Shown here: positions 8,299-15,499 of the stretch, one piece after another
Layout: each line of letters opens with the position of its first letter
Numbering within the stretch: position 1 is the stretch's first letter
Assembly (NCBI GenBank): GCA_903873135.1
Contig: CAIQNH010000027.1
Coordinates: forward strand, 1 to 32,219
Source: an uncultured Actinomycetes bacterium
GTDB lineage: Bacteria > Actinomycetota > Acidimicrobiia > Acidimicrobiales > Microtrichaceae
Direction of reading: 5' to 3'
Length of the DNA stretch: 32,219 nt
Position numbers and translations under genes: made by a program
The notes under the pieces: model-generated
The model's database searches: none
Told to the model about the DNA's origin: nothing
What the model saw: only the letters and a program-made list of their open reading frames with translations

Positions 8299-9021
8299 GT
8301 GCGCGTGCTCGTCGTGGAGGACGACCCCTCGATCGCCCGGGCGCTCGTGAGCGGTCTGGGTCGGCACGGGTTCGAGCCCACCCTGGTGACCACCGGTGCC
8401 GCCGCCGTCGACCAGGCCGCCGACCACGACCTCGTGGTGCTCGACCTGGGACTCCCCGACCTCGACGGCACCGAGGTGTGCCGGCGCATCCGGGCGACGA
8501 GCGAGGTGCCGATCATCGTCGCGAGCGCCCGGTCGGAGGAGATCGACCGCGTCGTGCTGCTCGAGTCGGGTGCGGACGACTACGTGGTCAAGCCGTTCGG
8601 ACTGCGCGAGCTGGTGGCCCGCATCCGGGCGGTGACCCGTCGTGGCGGCACGAGCGCGGCACCGCAGCCTGAGGTGAGCACCGTCGGCGACCTGTCGATC
8701 GACGAACGACGACGCAGCGTCAGCGTGGGGGGCGAGGAGGTCCGCCTCACCGCCCGGGAGTTCGACCTGCTGGCCTACCTGGCCCGCGACCCCGGCACGG
8801 TGGCCCGACGCAGCGACATCCTCCACGACGTCTGGGACCCGCACTGGTTCGGGTCCGCCAAGACCCTCGACGTCCACGTGGCGTCGGTCCGTCGCAAGCT
8901 CGGCCACCCGGAGTGGATCGAGGCCGTCCGAGGCGTCGGGTTCCGGCTGGTCGAGCACCCGGTGCTCGGGAGCGGCGACCCGGCCGAGGAGGCCGGACCA
9001 GCCGGATCCGACCGGCCGTGA
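8299..9021 (+). CDS. OmpR/PhoB-type response regulator
   Basis: This is a 240-residue DNA-binding response regulator. The receiver domain (about 1-105) has the acidic pocket E8-D9-D10-type cluster in VVEDDPS, phospho-acceptor D49 in VVLDLGLPDLDG, S76 at the switch position (VASAR) and K98 in DDYVVKPF. The C-terminal winged helix (about 125-220) shows LTAREFDLLAYL, LHDVWDP, KTLDVHVASVRRKL and VRGVGFRLV. The start is GTG at 8299 (VRVLVVEDD). A CACGCT hexamer 7 nt upstream suggests leaderless expression, and no ribosome site is present. It overlaps the kinase gene as GTGA. It is divergent from the apbE operon and is the obvious candidate regulator of it (inference). Confidence 0.93.
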   Translation: MRVLVVEDDPSIARALVSGLGRHGFEPTLVTTGAAAVDQAADHDLVVLDLGLPDLDGTEVCRRIRATSEVPIIVASARSEEIDRVVLLESGADDYVVKPFGLRELVARIRAVTRRGGTSAAPQPEVSTVGDLSIDERRRSVSVGGEEVRLTAREFDLLAYLARDPGTVARRSDILHDVWDPHWFGSAKTLDVHVASVRRKLGHPEWIEAVRGVGFRLVEHPVLGSGDPAEEAGPAGSDRP

Positions 9022-10418
9022 GGGCGCGGATCCTCGCAGCCTTCGTGCTGCTCGCCGGTTTCGTCCTGGCGCTCGTCGTCCTGCCACTCGGGCTGACGTA
9101 CGCCTCGCGACAACAGGACCGACTCCTCGGCGACATCGAGCGCGACGCCCGGGTGCTCGCGTCGCTCGTCGAGGAGCGGCTCGAGGAGGGCGACACCACC
9201 TCGGTCGCCCGTGTGGTCGACGACTACGAGGTCCGCACGGGCGGACGCGTCGTGGTCACCGACGACCTCGGCCGCAGCATCGCCGACAGCGAACCCGGGG
9301 TCCCGACGGGCCGGGACTACTCGACCCGGCCCGAGATCGCCGCGGCGCTCAACGGGACGCTGGGGACGGGCGTCCGACCCTCGGAGACGGTGGGGAGCGA
9401 GCTCGCCTACGCGGCCGTCCCCGTGGCCAGTGGCGGATCGCTGCGCGGCGCCGTCCGGGTCACCTTCGACACCGACGTCCTGTCACAACAGGTGCGCGCC
9501 AACTGGCTCCGGCTCGGCCTGCTCTCGGCGTTCGTCCTCGCCGCGGCCGGAGCGCTCGGCTGGATCGTCTCCTCCTGGGTGCTCCGACCGGTGCGCCAGC
9601 TCACCACCGCCACCGACGCCCTGGCCGAGGGCGATCTGGAGGCCCGTCTCGACCTGGACGAGGGACCTCCGGAGCTCGTCGACCTGGCCGGCCGGTTCGA
9701 CACCATGGCCGGGAGGATCGAGGCCCTGGTGGACTCACGCGACCGGTTCGTCGCCGACGCCTCGCACCAGCTCCGCACCCCGTTGACGGCGATCCGGCTC
9801 CGACTCGACAGCCTCGAGGAACAGGTCGGGGACCGCCCCGACGCCGACGAGGAGGTGCAGGCGATCGCCGCCGAGATCGACCGGCTCTCGCAGCTGGTCG
9901 CCAACCTGCTCGGCCTCGTTCGTGCCACGGGGGACCACCTCGTCGTCGGGCCGGTCGACACCGACGAGGTGGTGACCGGTGCCGCCGACCGCTGGCGGCC
10001 GCTCGCCGCCGAGCAGGGCGTCACGATCACGGTCGACGTGGCCAGCTCGGCGGCCGCGGCGGTGGTGTCGGGCGGACTGGACCAGATTCTCGACAACCTG
10101 ATCGACAACGCGCTCGACGTGGCCCCCGCCGGATCGACGATCGACCTGTCCAGCAGGGTCGACGACCCGGGTCGCGTCACGGTGGAGGTGCGTGACCACG
10201 GTCGGGGACTCGACGCCGCCGCGTGCGAGCGCGCCTTCGACCGGTTCTGGCGCGCCCCCGACGCCACCCCCGGCGGCTCCGGGATCGGCCTGTCGGTGGT
10301 GGCGCAGCTCGTCGAGCGATCGGACGGAACCGTCCGCCTGCTGCCCGCGCCGTCGGGACCGGGACTGCTGGCACGCGTCGTGCTGCCGGTGTGGTCGGCG
10401 GCGCCCACCGCCGGGTGA
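9018..10418 (+). CDS. Membrane sensor histidine kinase
   Basis: This 466-residue kinase pairs with the response regulator through a GTGA overlap. Transmembrane segments at about 5-27 and 165-186 enclose an extracytoplasmic sensor of about 135 residues. HAMP follows (about 187-240, SWVLRPVRQLTTATDALAEGD). HisKA has H250 in FVADASHQLRTPLTAIR. The HATPase_c domain has the N box DNLIDNALDVAP (N364), the G1 motif DHGRGLD (from D393) and the G2 motif GGSGIGLSVV (419-428). The sensor segment has no cysteine or heme motif and its stimulus is unknown. GTG at 9018 was chosen because the hydrophobic segment and the stop-start overlap begin there. Confidence 0.93.
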   Translation: MRARILAAFVLLAGFVLALVVLPLGLTYASRQQDRLLGDIERDARVLASLVEERLEEGDTTSVARVVDDYEVRTGGRVVVTDDLGRSIADSEPGVPTGRDYSTRPEIAAALNGTLGTGVRPSETVGSELAYAAVPVASGGSLRGAVRVTFDTDVLSQQVRANWLRLGLLSAFVLAAAGALGWIVSSWVLRPVRQLTTATDALAEGDLEARLDLDEGPPELVDLAGRFDTMAGRIEALVDSRDRFVADASHQLRTPLTAIRLRLDSLEEQVGDRPDADEEVQAIAAEIDRLSQLVANLLGLVRATGDHLVVGPVDTDEVVTGAADRWRPLAAEQGVTITVDVASSAAAAVVSGGLDQILDNLIDNALDVAPAGSTIDLSSRVDDPGRVTVEVRDHGRGLDAAACERAFDRFWRAPDATPGGSGIGLSVVAQLVERSDGTVRLLPAPSGPGLLARVVLPVWSAAPTAG

Positions 10419-10420
10419 CC

Positions 10421-10426
10421 TACGCT
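10421..10426 (+). promoter_or_regulatory. -10 box TACGCT, leaderless promoter of the DoxX gene
   Basis: TACGCT is 6 nt before the GTG at 10433 and just after the kinase stop. No ribosome site is present, so the mRNA probably starts at the GTG. Confidence 0.6.
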
Positions 10427-10432
10427 CGCCCC

Positions 10433-10954
10433 GTGCCATCCACCACCGAGTTCGACACCGTCATGCTCCTGGCCCGGGTGATCGTGGGCGTGACGATCTT
10501 CCTGCACGGCTACAACAAGGCCTTCCGGGGCGGGCGGATCGCCGGGACGGCGAACTGGTTCGAGGGTCTGGGCATGCGTCCCAACGGGCGCATCCACGCC
10601 TACGCGGCCGCCACCACCGAGCTCGGGGCCGGCGTGCTGCTCTGTCTGGGTCTGCTCACGCCGCTCGCTGCGGCCGGCGTCATCGGGATCTGTGTGGTCG
10701 CCGCCCGGACCGACCACCGCAGCGGGTTCTTCATGTTCAAGAACGGTTGGGAGTACGTCTTCATCCTGGGGACCTTCGCCGCCGTCATCGGTGCGCTGGG
10801 GCCGGGCGCGTGGTCGCTGGACGCCGTCACCGGACTCGACGAGATCCTGAACGTCGGGTGGCGAGGGCTCCTGATCGCCGTGGTCCCCGGGCTCGTCACG
10901 GGCGTGGGCACGCTGCTGCTCTTCTGGCGACCACCCGAATCCTCCGGGGACTGA
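10433..10954 (+). CDS. DoxX-family membrane protein
   Basis: This 173-residue protein has four hydrophobic helices and typical DoxX-family features: ARVIVGVTIFLHGYNKAF near the N-terminus, WFEGLGM, an Ala/Gly/Leu-rich second and third helix (TTELGAGVLLCLGLL), and GFFMFKNGWEYVFIL before the last helices. DoxX relatives are small inner-membrane proteins, some linked to quinone/thiosulfate oxidation or oxidative-stress complexes, but the biochemical role here is not determinable. The GTG at 10433 is fixed by the leaderless -10 box. The longer frame, open from 10223, overlaps the kinase and is not real. The gene follows the two-component system in the same direction but appears to have its own promoter. 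Confidence 0.85.
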   Translation: MPSTTEFDTVMLLARVIVGVTIFLHGYNKAFRGGRIAGTANWFEGLGMRPNGRIHAYAAATTELGAGVLLCLGLLTPLAAAGVIGICVVAARTDHRSGFFMFKNGWEYVFILGTFAAVIGALGPGAWSLDAVTGLDEILNVGWRGLLIAVVPGLVTGVGTLLLFWRPPESSGD

Positions 10955-10977
10955 CGCCGCGAACACTCCAGTCAGGG

Positions 10978-11472
10978 GTGGTCCCTGCCGATGAACCCGA
11001 CGTGGGATCCAGCGGGAGCGTCCAGTCGTCCGAGCACGTCCGCTCGTGCCTCGACCACCTGGCGCGTCTGACCGCGACCGGCGTGTCGTCGGACTGGACC
11101 CGACGGCGCGGGCTCGAGGCCGTCGCACGACACCTCGGGGCGGACCACGTCCGCGTGACGGACCGACACGGCCGGGTCCGTGTCGCCACTCCCGGCACCG
11201 AGTCCTGGCCGGCCGAGGCCCGGTGGGGACTGCCCGGGGTGCGACCGGAGCAGTTCCTCTTCGTCGCCACCGCCGAGCGGATCCCCTGCGTCGCCGGCGG
11301 CACGCTCGGCGACCTGGGCGTGCGGTCGGTGCTGCACCTGCCCGTCTGCGACCGGGGCGTGTCCCTCGGTGCCCTCGACGCCGCGTGGTGTCACCGCGTG
11401 GAGCGTTGGGACGACGAGGACGGACCGCTCGTCCGCAACGTCGCGCGACTCCTGCTCCTCGACGACACCTGA
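10978..11472 (+). CDS. Small GAF-like domain protein
   Basis: This 164-residue protein has GAF-like features: a helix followed by RRGLEAVARHLGADHVRVTDRHGRV, then LGVRSVLHLPVCDRGVSLGALDAAW, then RNVARLLLL. That order (helix, strand with V-R-V, hydrophobic strand S-V-L-H-L-P-V, G-x-L) is characteristic of GAF sensor domains that bind small ligands. No output domain is attached, so it could be a stand-alone sensor or adaptor. The start is uncertain: GTG at 10978 has AGGGG just upstream, and GTG at 11002 is an alternative. It ends within a perfect palindrome shared with the convergent permease gene. Confidence 0.6.
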   Translation: MVPADEPDVGSSGSVQSSEHVRSCLDHLARLTATGVSSDWTRRRGLEAVARHLGADHVRVTDRHGRVRVATPGTESWPAEARWGLPGVRPEQFLFVATAERIPCVAGGTLGDLGVRSVLHLPVCDRGVSLGALDAAWCHRVERWDDEDGPLVRNVARLLLLDDT

Positions 11473-11486
11473 CCCCGGGGTCAGGT
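11467..11486. terminator. 20-bp perfect palindrome spanning two convergent stop codons
   Basis: ACCTGACCCCGGGGTCAGGT reads the same on both strands and contains the TGA of the GAF-like gene (11470-11472) and that of the permease gene (11483-11481). As RNA it can fold into an 8-bp stem with a CCGG loop on either transcript, suiting a bidirectional terminator. Confidence 0.6.
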
Positions 11487-12806
11487 CCCGGGCGGACCGC
11501 CGTCCGGTGGTGACGCGTCGGGCTCCTGGTCCGAGGTGCGCACCGCTCGGCGGACGGCGTCGCGGAAGGCCGCCTGGCCCTCCTCGGTGTCGTCGTCCTC
11601 CAGGCTCAGCAGTCGGGAGTCCACCACCTCGTGGCGTCGGAGGATGGTGGAGACGAACGCCTGGATCACACCGGCGGCCGGCAGCGCCATGATCGCCCCG
11701 AGCGGACCGAGCAGGGTGCCACCGGCGATCGCGGAACCGAACGCCACCGCCGGGTGCAGGTCCATGGTCTGCGAGGTGATCTTGGGCGAGAGCAGGTAGT
11801 TCTCGATCTGCTGGTAGACGGCGATGAAGATCACCACCCACACCGCGGTGATCGGGTTGTTGACCAGGGCGACCAGCAGGGGCAGCGCGCCGGCGAGGTA
11901 GGTGCCGATCGCCGGGATGAACTGACTGACCAGGCCGAGCCAGAGCGCGAGCGCCAGCGGGGACGGCAGTCCCATGAGGGCGAAGGCGACCCAGGCGATG
12001 GACGAGGCGAGGACGGCGAGCAGCAGCCGGGAGTAGAGCCACCCGCCGGTCTTCTGGATGGCGAGCTCCCACAGGAGGAGCACGGTCCGCTGGTTGCGCT
12101 CCGGCAGGACCGAGCAGACGTTGCGCCGCAGCTTCGGCCCCTGCGAGGTCATGTAGTAGGCGAACAGCGCCACGGTGAACGCCTGGAAGATCAGACCGAC
12201 CACCCGACCGGTCACCGACAGGACCCGACCGCCGACGTTCTGGGCCAGTCCGGTCAGGTCGGTCTGGTAGCCCTCGATCTGCTCGGTGATCGTGTCGGTC
12301 GTGAGCTCGGTGTTGAACGTGTCGTTGATCCAGCCGGTGCCGTTGTCCAGGTAGTCGGGGGCCCGGTTGACCAGCTCGGTCACCTGGTCGACGACGAGTC
12401 CGCCCATGACGAACAGGAACACCCCGGTGCCGACGAACACCACCAGGAAGCACACGAGCGTGGCGACGCTCCGCTTCCAGCCCCGGTCCTGCAGCTTGTC
12501 CACGGCGGGCTCGACGGCGAACGACAGGAAGAGCGCCACCACGACGAGCAGCAGGAGCCCGCTCAGCTGGGTGAAGACGTACCGACTGAACTGGTAGAGC
12601 GCGACGGCGACCATCACCGAGATGGCGACCCGCCAGAACCAACGGGGAACCCTCGTGTCGCCGGCGTCCAGGGTCAGCGCGCCGGACCCACCGTCGACGC
12701 TCAGCGCATCGGCGCTCACGCCCGGGCGGGGAGCGTCCGGTGCCGTCGTCGCACGGTCGCCGTCGGCGGCGCCAGGGGGGTCGTCCACCTCGCCCACGCC
12801 GTCCAC
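11481..12806 (-). CDS. AI-2E transporter family (PerM/YdiK-like) permease
   Basis: This 441-residue polytopic protein belongs to the AI-2E/PerM family by its pattern: a cytoplasmic N-terminus of about 55 residues, two early helices (ISVMVAVALYQFSRYVF and GLLLLVVVALFLSFAVEP), a large loop with amphipathic helices (about 140-200), and late helices with SPLALALWLGLVSQFIPAIGTYLAGALP, IFIAVYQQIENYLLSPKI and PLGAIMALPAAGVIQAF. The family is named for autoinducer-2 export in E. coli, but other members move Na+/H+ or are uncharacterised, so the substrate is unknown. GTG at 12806 has GGGAG close upstream. GTG at 12797 is also possible. The C-terminus is acidic and Pro-rich. Confidence 0.85.
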   Translation of the reverse strand: MDGVGEVDDPPGAADGDRATTAPDAPRPGVSADALSVDGGSGALTLDAGDTRVPRWFWRVAISVMVAVALYQFSRYVFTQLSGLLLLVVVALFLSFAVEPAVDKLQDRGWKRSVATLVCFLVVFVGTGVFLFVMGGLVVDQVTELVNRAPDYLDNGTGWINDTFNTELTTDTITEQIEGYQTDLTGLAQNVGGRVLSVTGRVVGLIFQAFTVALFAYYMTSQGPKLRRNVCSVLPERNQRTVLLLWELAIQKTGGWLYSRLLLAVLASSIAWVAFALMGLPSPLALALWLGLVSQFIPAIGTYLAGALPLLVALVNNPITAVWVVIFIAVYQQIENYLLSPKITSQTMDLHPAVAFGSAIAGGTLLGPLGAIMALPAAGVIQAFVSTILRRHEVVDSRLLSLEDDDTEEGQAAFRDAVRRAVRTSDQEPDASPPDGGPPGT

Positions 12807-12843
12807 TCTCCCACCGGCGGCCGATCGACCGGGGGATCCGGGT

Positions 12844-13575
12844 TCAGCCGCCGCCGAACATCCGGAGCCACTGCTCCGGCGTGGAGGGCCTGAACACCAC
12901 GTTGCGCTGACGGGTGTCACCCAACCGGGCGAACGACTCCACCGAGTACTGGTGACCGGGGTAGAGCACCACGTCGTCGGGGACCGCCGCGAGCGTCTGG
13001 GTGAGGCTGTAGTAGAGCGCCTCCGGGTCACCCCCGGGCAGGTCGGTTCGCCCGCAACCGTCGAGGAAGAGCGTGTCGCCGGCGACCAGGCGACCGTCGA
13101 CCAGGAAGCACTGGCTCCCGGGCGTGTGACCCGGGGTGTGGATCAGCTCCACGGGCACGGCACCCACGGTGACCAGGTCGCCGGGGCCGTGCGTGACCAG
13201 GTCCTCGGTGGAGAGGTCGGTGACCTTCAGCACCCACTCGGCCTCGTCGGCCTGGACGTGCACCGGTACGTCGACGATCGACAGCAGCTCGGCGGCGCCC
13301 TCGATCCGCATGCCCATCATGGAACCGCCGCAGTGGTCCGGGTGGTAGTGGGTGACGAGGGCACCCGTCAGCCGCATGCCGTCGGCGGCGGCCACGTCGA
13401 CCAGGTCGGCCACGGCGTAGGCGGGGTCGACCACGACGCACTCGCCCGTCCCGCGATCTCCGATGAGGTACGAGAAGTTGACCATCTGGCCGGCCACCGG
13501 ATCGCCGACCGCGAAGTCCCGACCGGCGAGGAGCTGACGGAAGTAGCAGCGGTCGGTCGTGGGCGCGTCGGTCAC
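12844..13575 (-). CDS. MBL-fold metallohydrolase (glyoxalase II / persulfide dioxygenase-like)
   Basis: This 243-residue metallo-beta-lactamase-fold hydrolase carries H76-Y-H78-P-D80-H81 (THYHPDH), H150 in HTPGHTPGS, D167 in AGDTLF and H208 in YPGHQY. This is the full metal-binding set of the glyoxalase II/ETHE1-type branch, which acts on thioesters or persulfides. The actual substrate is unknown. The start is GTG at 13575, because TACCGT lies 6 nt upstream and homology begins at RCYFRQLLAGRDFAVGDP. The gene overlaps the PaaX-type regulator as GTGA, so it can be expressed both from that operon and from its own leaderless promoter inside the regulator's 3' end. Confidence 0.88.
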   Translation of the reverse strand: MTDAPTTDRCYFRQLLAGRDFAVGDPVAGQMVNFSYLIGDRGTGECVVVDPAYAVADLVDVAAADGMRLTGALVTHYHPDHCGGSMMGMRIEGAAELLSIVDVPVHVQADEAEWVLKVTDLSTEDLVTHGPGDLVTVGAVPVELIHTPGHTPGSQCFLVDGRLVAGDTLFLDGCGRTDLPGGDPEALYYSLTQTLAAVPDDVVLYPGHQYSVESFARLGDTRQRNVVFRPSTPEQWLRMFGGG

Positions 13576-14402
13576 GTCGACACGGTAGCGCCGGCGGTCG
13601 GGTGCCCCGCCGGGTCGCCGTCGACCAGGTAGCCCCGGAGGAGTCGACGGTACGCCCGGTCGAACCGCTCGTAGGCGCTGCGCAGCTCCCGACCCGGCCA
13701 GCGACGCGGCAGGAGCTCGGCGGGCAGCAGCGGGTCGAGGGCCAGGTGTCGCAGCACCGCTGCCGACACCTCGAACCCGGGCCGGAGCGCCGTCGGGTCG
13801 GAACGCTCGAGCGCGACGAGCAGCGGACCGAGCGACCGGCGGAGCGACTCGGCCGTGGTCGACCAGGCAGACAGGTCCCACAGCCGTGCCGGCAGGTCGG
13901 CGGCGTGGTCGGGCCAGGACTGCGCCCAGGTGCACGCCGGGCCCACCACACCCCAGGCCCACGACGAGCGGACGACGTGCAGGTTGTCGGGACGCATCCA
14001 CACGCCGTCCCGGAGCTCGCCGAAGCGCAGTGACCCCATGGCCCGACGGAGCTCGGCCCGCTGCTCCGCTGGGCGCGGTCCGCCCAGCACGACCGCGGTG
14101 CGCCACGCTCCGGACCACGGCGACCGTGGACCGGTCCGACCCTCGTCCTGACGACGCTGTCGCTCGAGGAGCGGTCCGGCGAGCCGGTACCAGCCGGTCG
14201 GCTCCCGCACCACCTCCCCCGAGGCCACGGCCCGGCTGAGCGCCGTGCGGACGGTCCCGGAGCGGAACCCGAACAGCTCACCGGCCCGGCGCAGACGGTC
14301 GGGGGGCAGCGACGGCGGATCGGTCCCGAGGAGGGTGGAGAGCACCACGGACCTGGCCGAGAGCGGCCGGAGGCCGGGGGGCCGGGGTTCGGGTTCCGCC
14401 AC
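13572..14402 (-). CDS. PaaX-family transcriptional regulator
   Basis: This 276-residue protein has an N-terminal winged helix (about 14-75, SARSVVLSTLLG...GFRSGTVRTALSRAVASGEVV...GWYRLAG) followed by the PaaX central and C-terminal domains (GVWMRPDNL, RFDRAYRRLLRGYL). PaaX represses phenylacetate degradation genes through phenylacetyl-CoA. In this family the ligand is usually an acyl-CoA, and here no phenylacetate gene is nearby. It is divergent from the desaturase, with 77 bp between the start codons, so control of the desaturase is likely (inference). The GTG start is 6 nt after TAGGGT, which implies leaderless expression. Confidence 0.85.
   Translation of the reverse strand: MAEPEPRPPGLRPLSARSVVLSTLLGTDPPSLPPDRLRRAGELFGFRSGTVRTALSRAVASGEVVREPTGWYRLAGPLLERQRRQDEGRTGPRSPWSGAWRTAVVLGGPRPAEQRAELRRAMGSLRFGELRDGVWMRPDNLHVVRSSWAWGVVGPACTWAQSWPDHAADLPARLWDLSAWSTTAESLRRSLGPLLVALERSDPTALRPGFEVSAAVLRHLALDPLLPAELLPRRWPGRELRSAYERFDRAYRRLLRGYLVDGDPAGHPTAGATVST
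13582..13587 (-). promoter_or_regulatory. -10 box TACCGT before the MBL gene
   Basis: TACCGT lies 6 nt before the GTG at 13575 and inside the 3' end of the PaaX-type gene. It gives the hydrolase a leaderless promoter of its own in addition to the upstream transcript. Confidence 0.5.
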
Positions 14403-14408
14403 CGCCGC

Positions 14409-14414
14409 ACCCTA
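14409..14414 (-). promoter_or_regulatory. -10 box TAGGGT, leaderless promoter of the PaaX-type gene
   Basis: TAGGGT lies 6 nt before the GTG at 14402. It faces the desaturase promoter across about 50 bp. Confidence 0.55.
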
Positions 14415-14445
14415 CCGGCGGCGACCCGAGGGCGCTACTGATCTG

Positions 14446-14461
14446 GAACAGCTGTCAGTTC
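14446..14461. promoter_or_regulatory. Candidate operator in the PaaX/desaturase divergent region
   Basis: GAACAGCTGTCAGTTC contains the 8-bp palindrome ACAGCTGT (14448-14455), flanked by GAAC and GTTC. It overlaps the probable -35 of the desaturase and lies between the two divergent -10 boxes, where a repressor would block both. Assignment to the PaaX-type protein is inference. Confidence 0.4.
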
Positions 14462-14466
14462 TGCCG

Positions 14467-14472
14467 TAACCT
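14467..14472 (+). promoter_or_regulatory. -10 box TAACCT, leaderless promoter of the desaturase
   Basis: TAACCT is followed by 7 nt and then the GTG at 14480. No Shine-Dalgarno is present, which supports GTG 14480 over the in-frame ATG at 14540. Confidence 0.55.
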
Positions 14473-14479
14473 CCGGGGC

Positions 14480-15499
14480 GTGCTGGGGACCGCTGGCGGA
14501 GGACGGGGTGCGCGGGACCGGGTCACCCCGACGCGGACCATGGAGCCCCCCGAGGACTCGCTCACCGACGTCCTCCCGACGGCCGAGCTCGCCGCCACCG
14601 GCCGTCCGCTCGGCGAGCTGCGGACCCGGCTGTACCGGATCCCCGACCTGGCCAACGCGTGCCACGTGGCCGGGCTGTGGATCCAGTCCGTCGGACTGCT
14701 GTGGCTGGTCGCCCGGTGGGACCATCCGGTCGGGTGGATCGTCGCGTTCCCGCTGATGGGCCGGTCGTTCGCCCGCTTCGCGATCCTCGGCCACGAGGCC
14801 GCCCACCGGCTGCTGTTCTCCGACCGGCGCCTCAACGACCTGGTGGGGGCGTGGCTCGTCGCCTACCCGGCGTTCGTCCCGATCGACGCCTACCGCCGCG
14901 GGCACATGGCGCACCACCGGCGCGAGTTCGGCCCGACCGAACCCGATGTGGCCCTCTACTCGGGGTACCCGATCACCACCGCGTCGTGGCACCGGAAGCT
15001 CCGGCGGGACGCCAGCGGGGTGTCCGGCTGGAAGAACCTGAAGCTGCTCCTGCTCGCGTTCCGTTCGCCGACGGCCCGTGGCGTGGCGCTGCGGATCACC
15101 CTGTGGCAGGTCGCGCTGTTCGTCGGACTGTGGTGGCTCACCGGCCGGTGGTGGACCTACCCGCTGTTCTGGCTGCTGCCCTGGATGACGGCGTGGCGCG
15201 TCCTCAACCGGCTGCGCTCCGTCGCCGAGCACGGCGGCCTCCGCGAGTCCGACGACCGCCGGGTGGCCACCCACCACGTCCGGCAGTCGCCCTCGGCCCG
15301 GTTCTGGATGGTCCCGTTCAACACGGGGTGGCACCTGGCCCACCACGTCGACATCGGTGTGCCGTTCGCGCGGCTCCCCGAGTTCCACCGTGAGCTCGAA
15401 CGGGCCGGCTACGTCACCGAGGACCTCACCTGGCCGACGTACCGGTCGCTGTGGCGTCACGCCCGGCGGCCGGCGGCGCGGGACGACGCCTCAGGGTGA
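14480..15499 (+). CDS. Membrane fatty acid desaturase family protein
   Basis: This 339-residue integral membrane di-iron enzyme has the three histidine boxes in order: H105-EAA-H109, H142-MA-H145-H146 and H285-LA-H288-H289, plus AEHGG (H251). Hydrophobic segments around 65-95, 120-135 and 205-240 place the boxes on one membrane face. The family inserts double bonds or hydroxyl groups in acyl chains or carotenoids. The fatty acyl type is the best guess from box spacing, and substrate and position are unknown. It is divergent from the PaaX-type regulator and its 3' end overlaps the convergent His-rich membrane protein by 9 bp. Confidence 0.85.
   Translation: MLGTAGGGRGARDRVTPTRTMEPPEDSLTDVLPTAELAATGRPLGELRTRLYRIPDLANACHVAGLWIQSVGLLWLVARWDHPVGWIVAFPLMGRSFARFAILGHEAAHRLLFSDRRLNDLVGAWLVAYPAFVPIDAYRRGHMAHHRREFGPTEPDVALYSGYPITTASWHRKLRRDASGVSGWKNLKLLLLAFRSPTARGVALRITLWQVALFVGLWWLTGRWWTYPLFWLLPWMTAWRVLNRLRSVAEHGGLRESDDRRVATHHVRQSPSARFWMVPFNTGWHLAHHVDIGVPFARLPEFHRELERAGYVTEDLTWPTYRSLWRHARRPAARDDASG

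Noticed and set aside
8913-9017. Kinase start upstream of 9018
   Set aside because: It would overlap the end of the response regulator's winged helix, whereas GTG 9018 gives the normal 4-base overlap and a proper first membrane helix.
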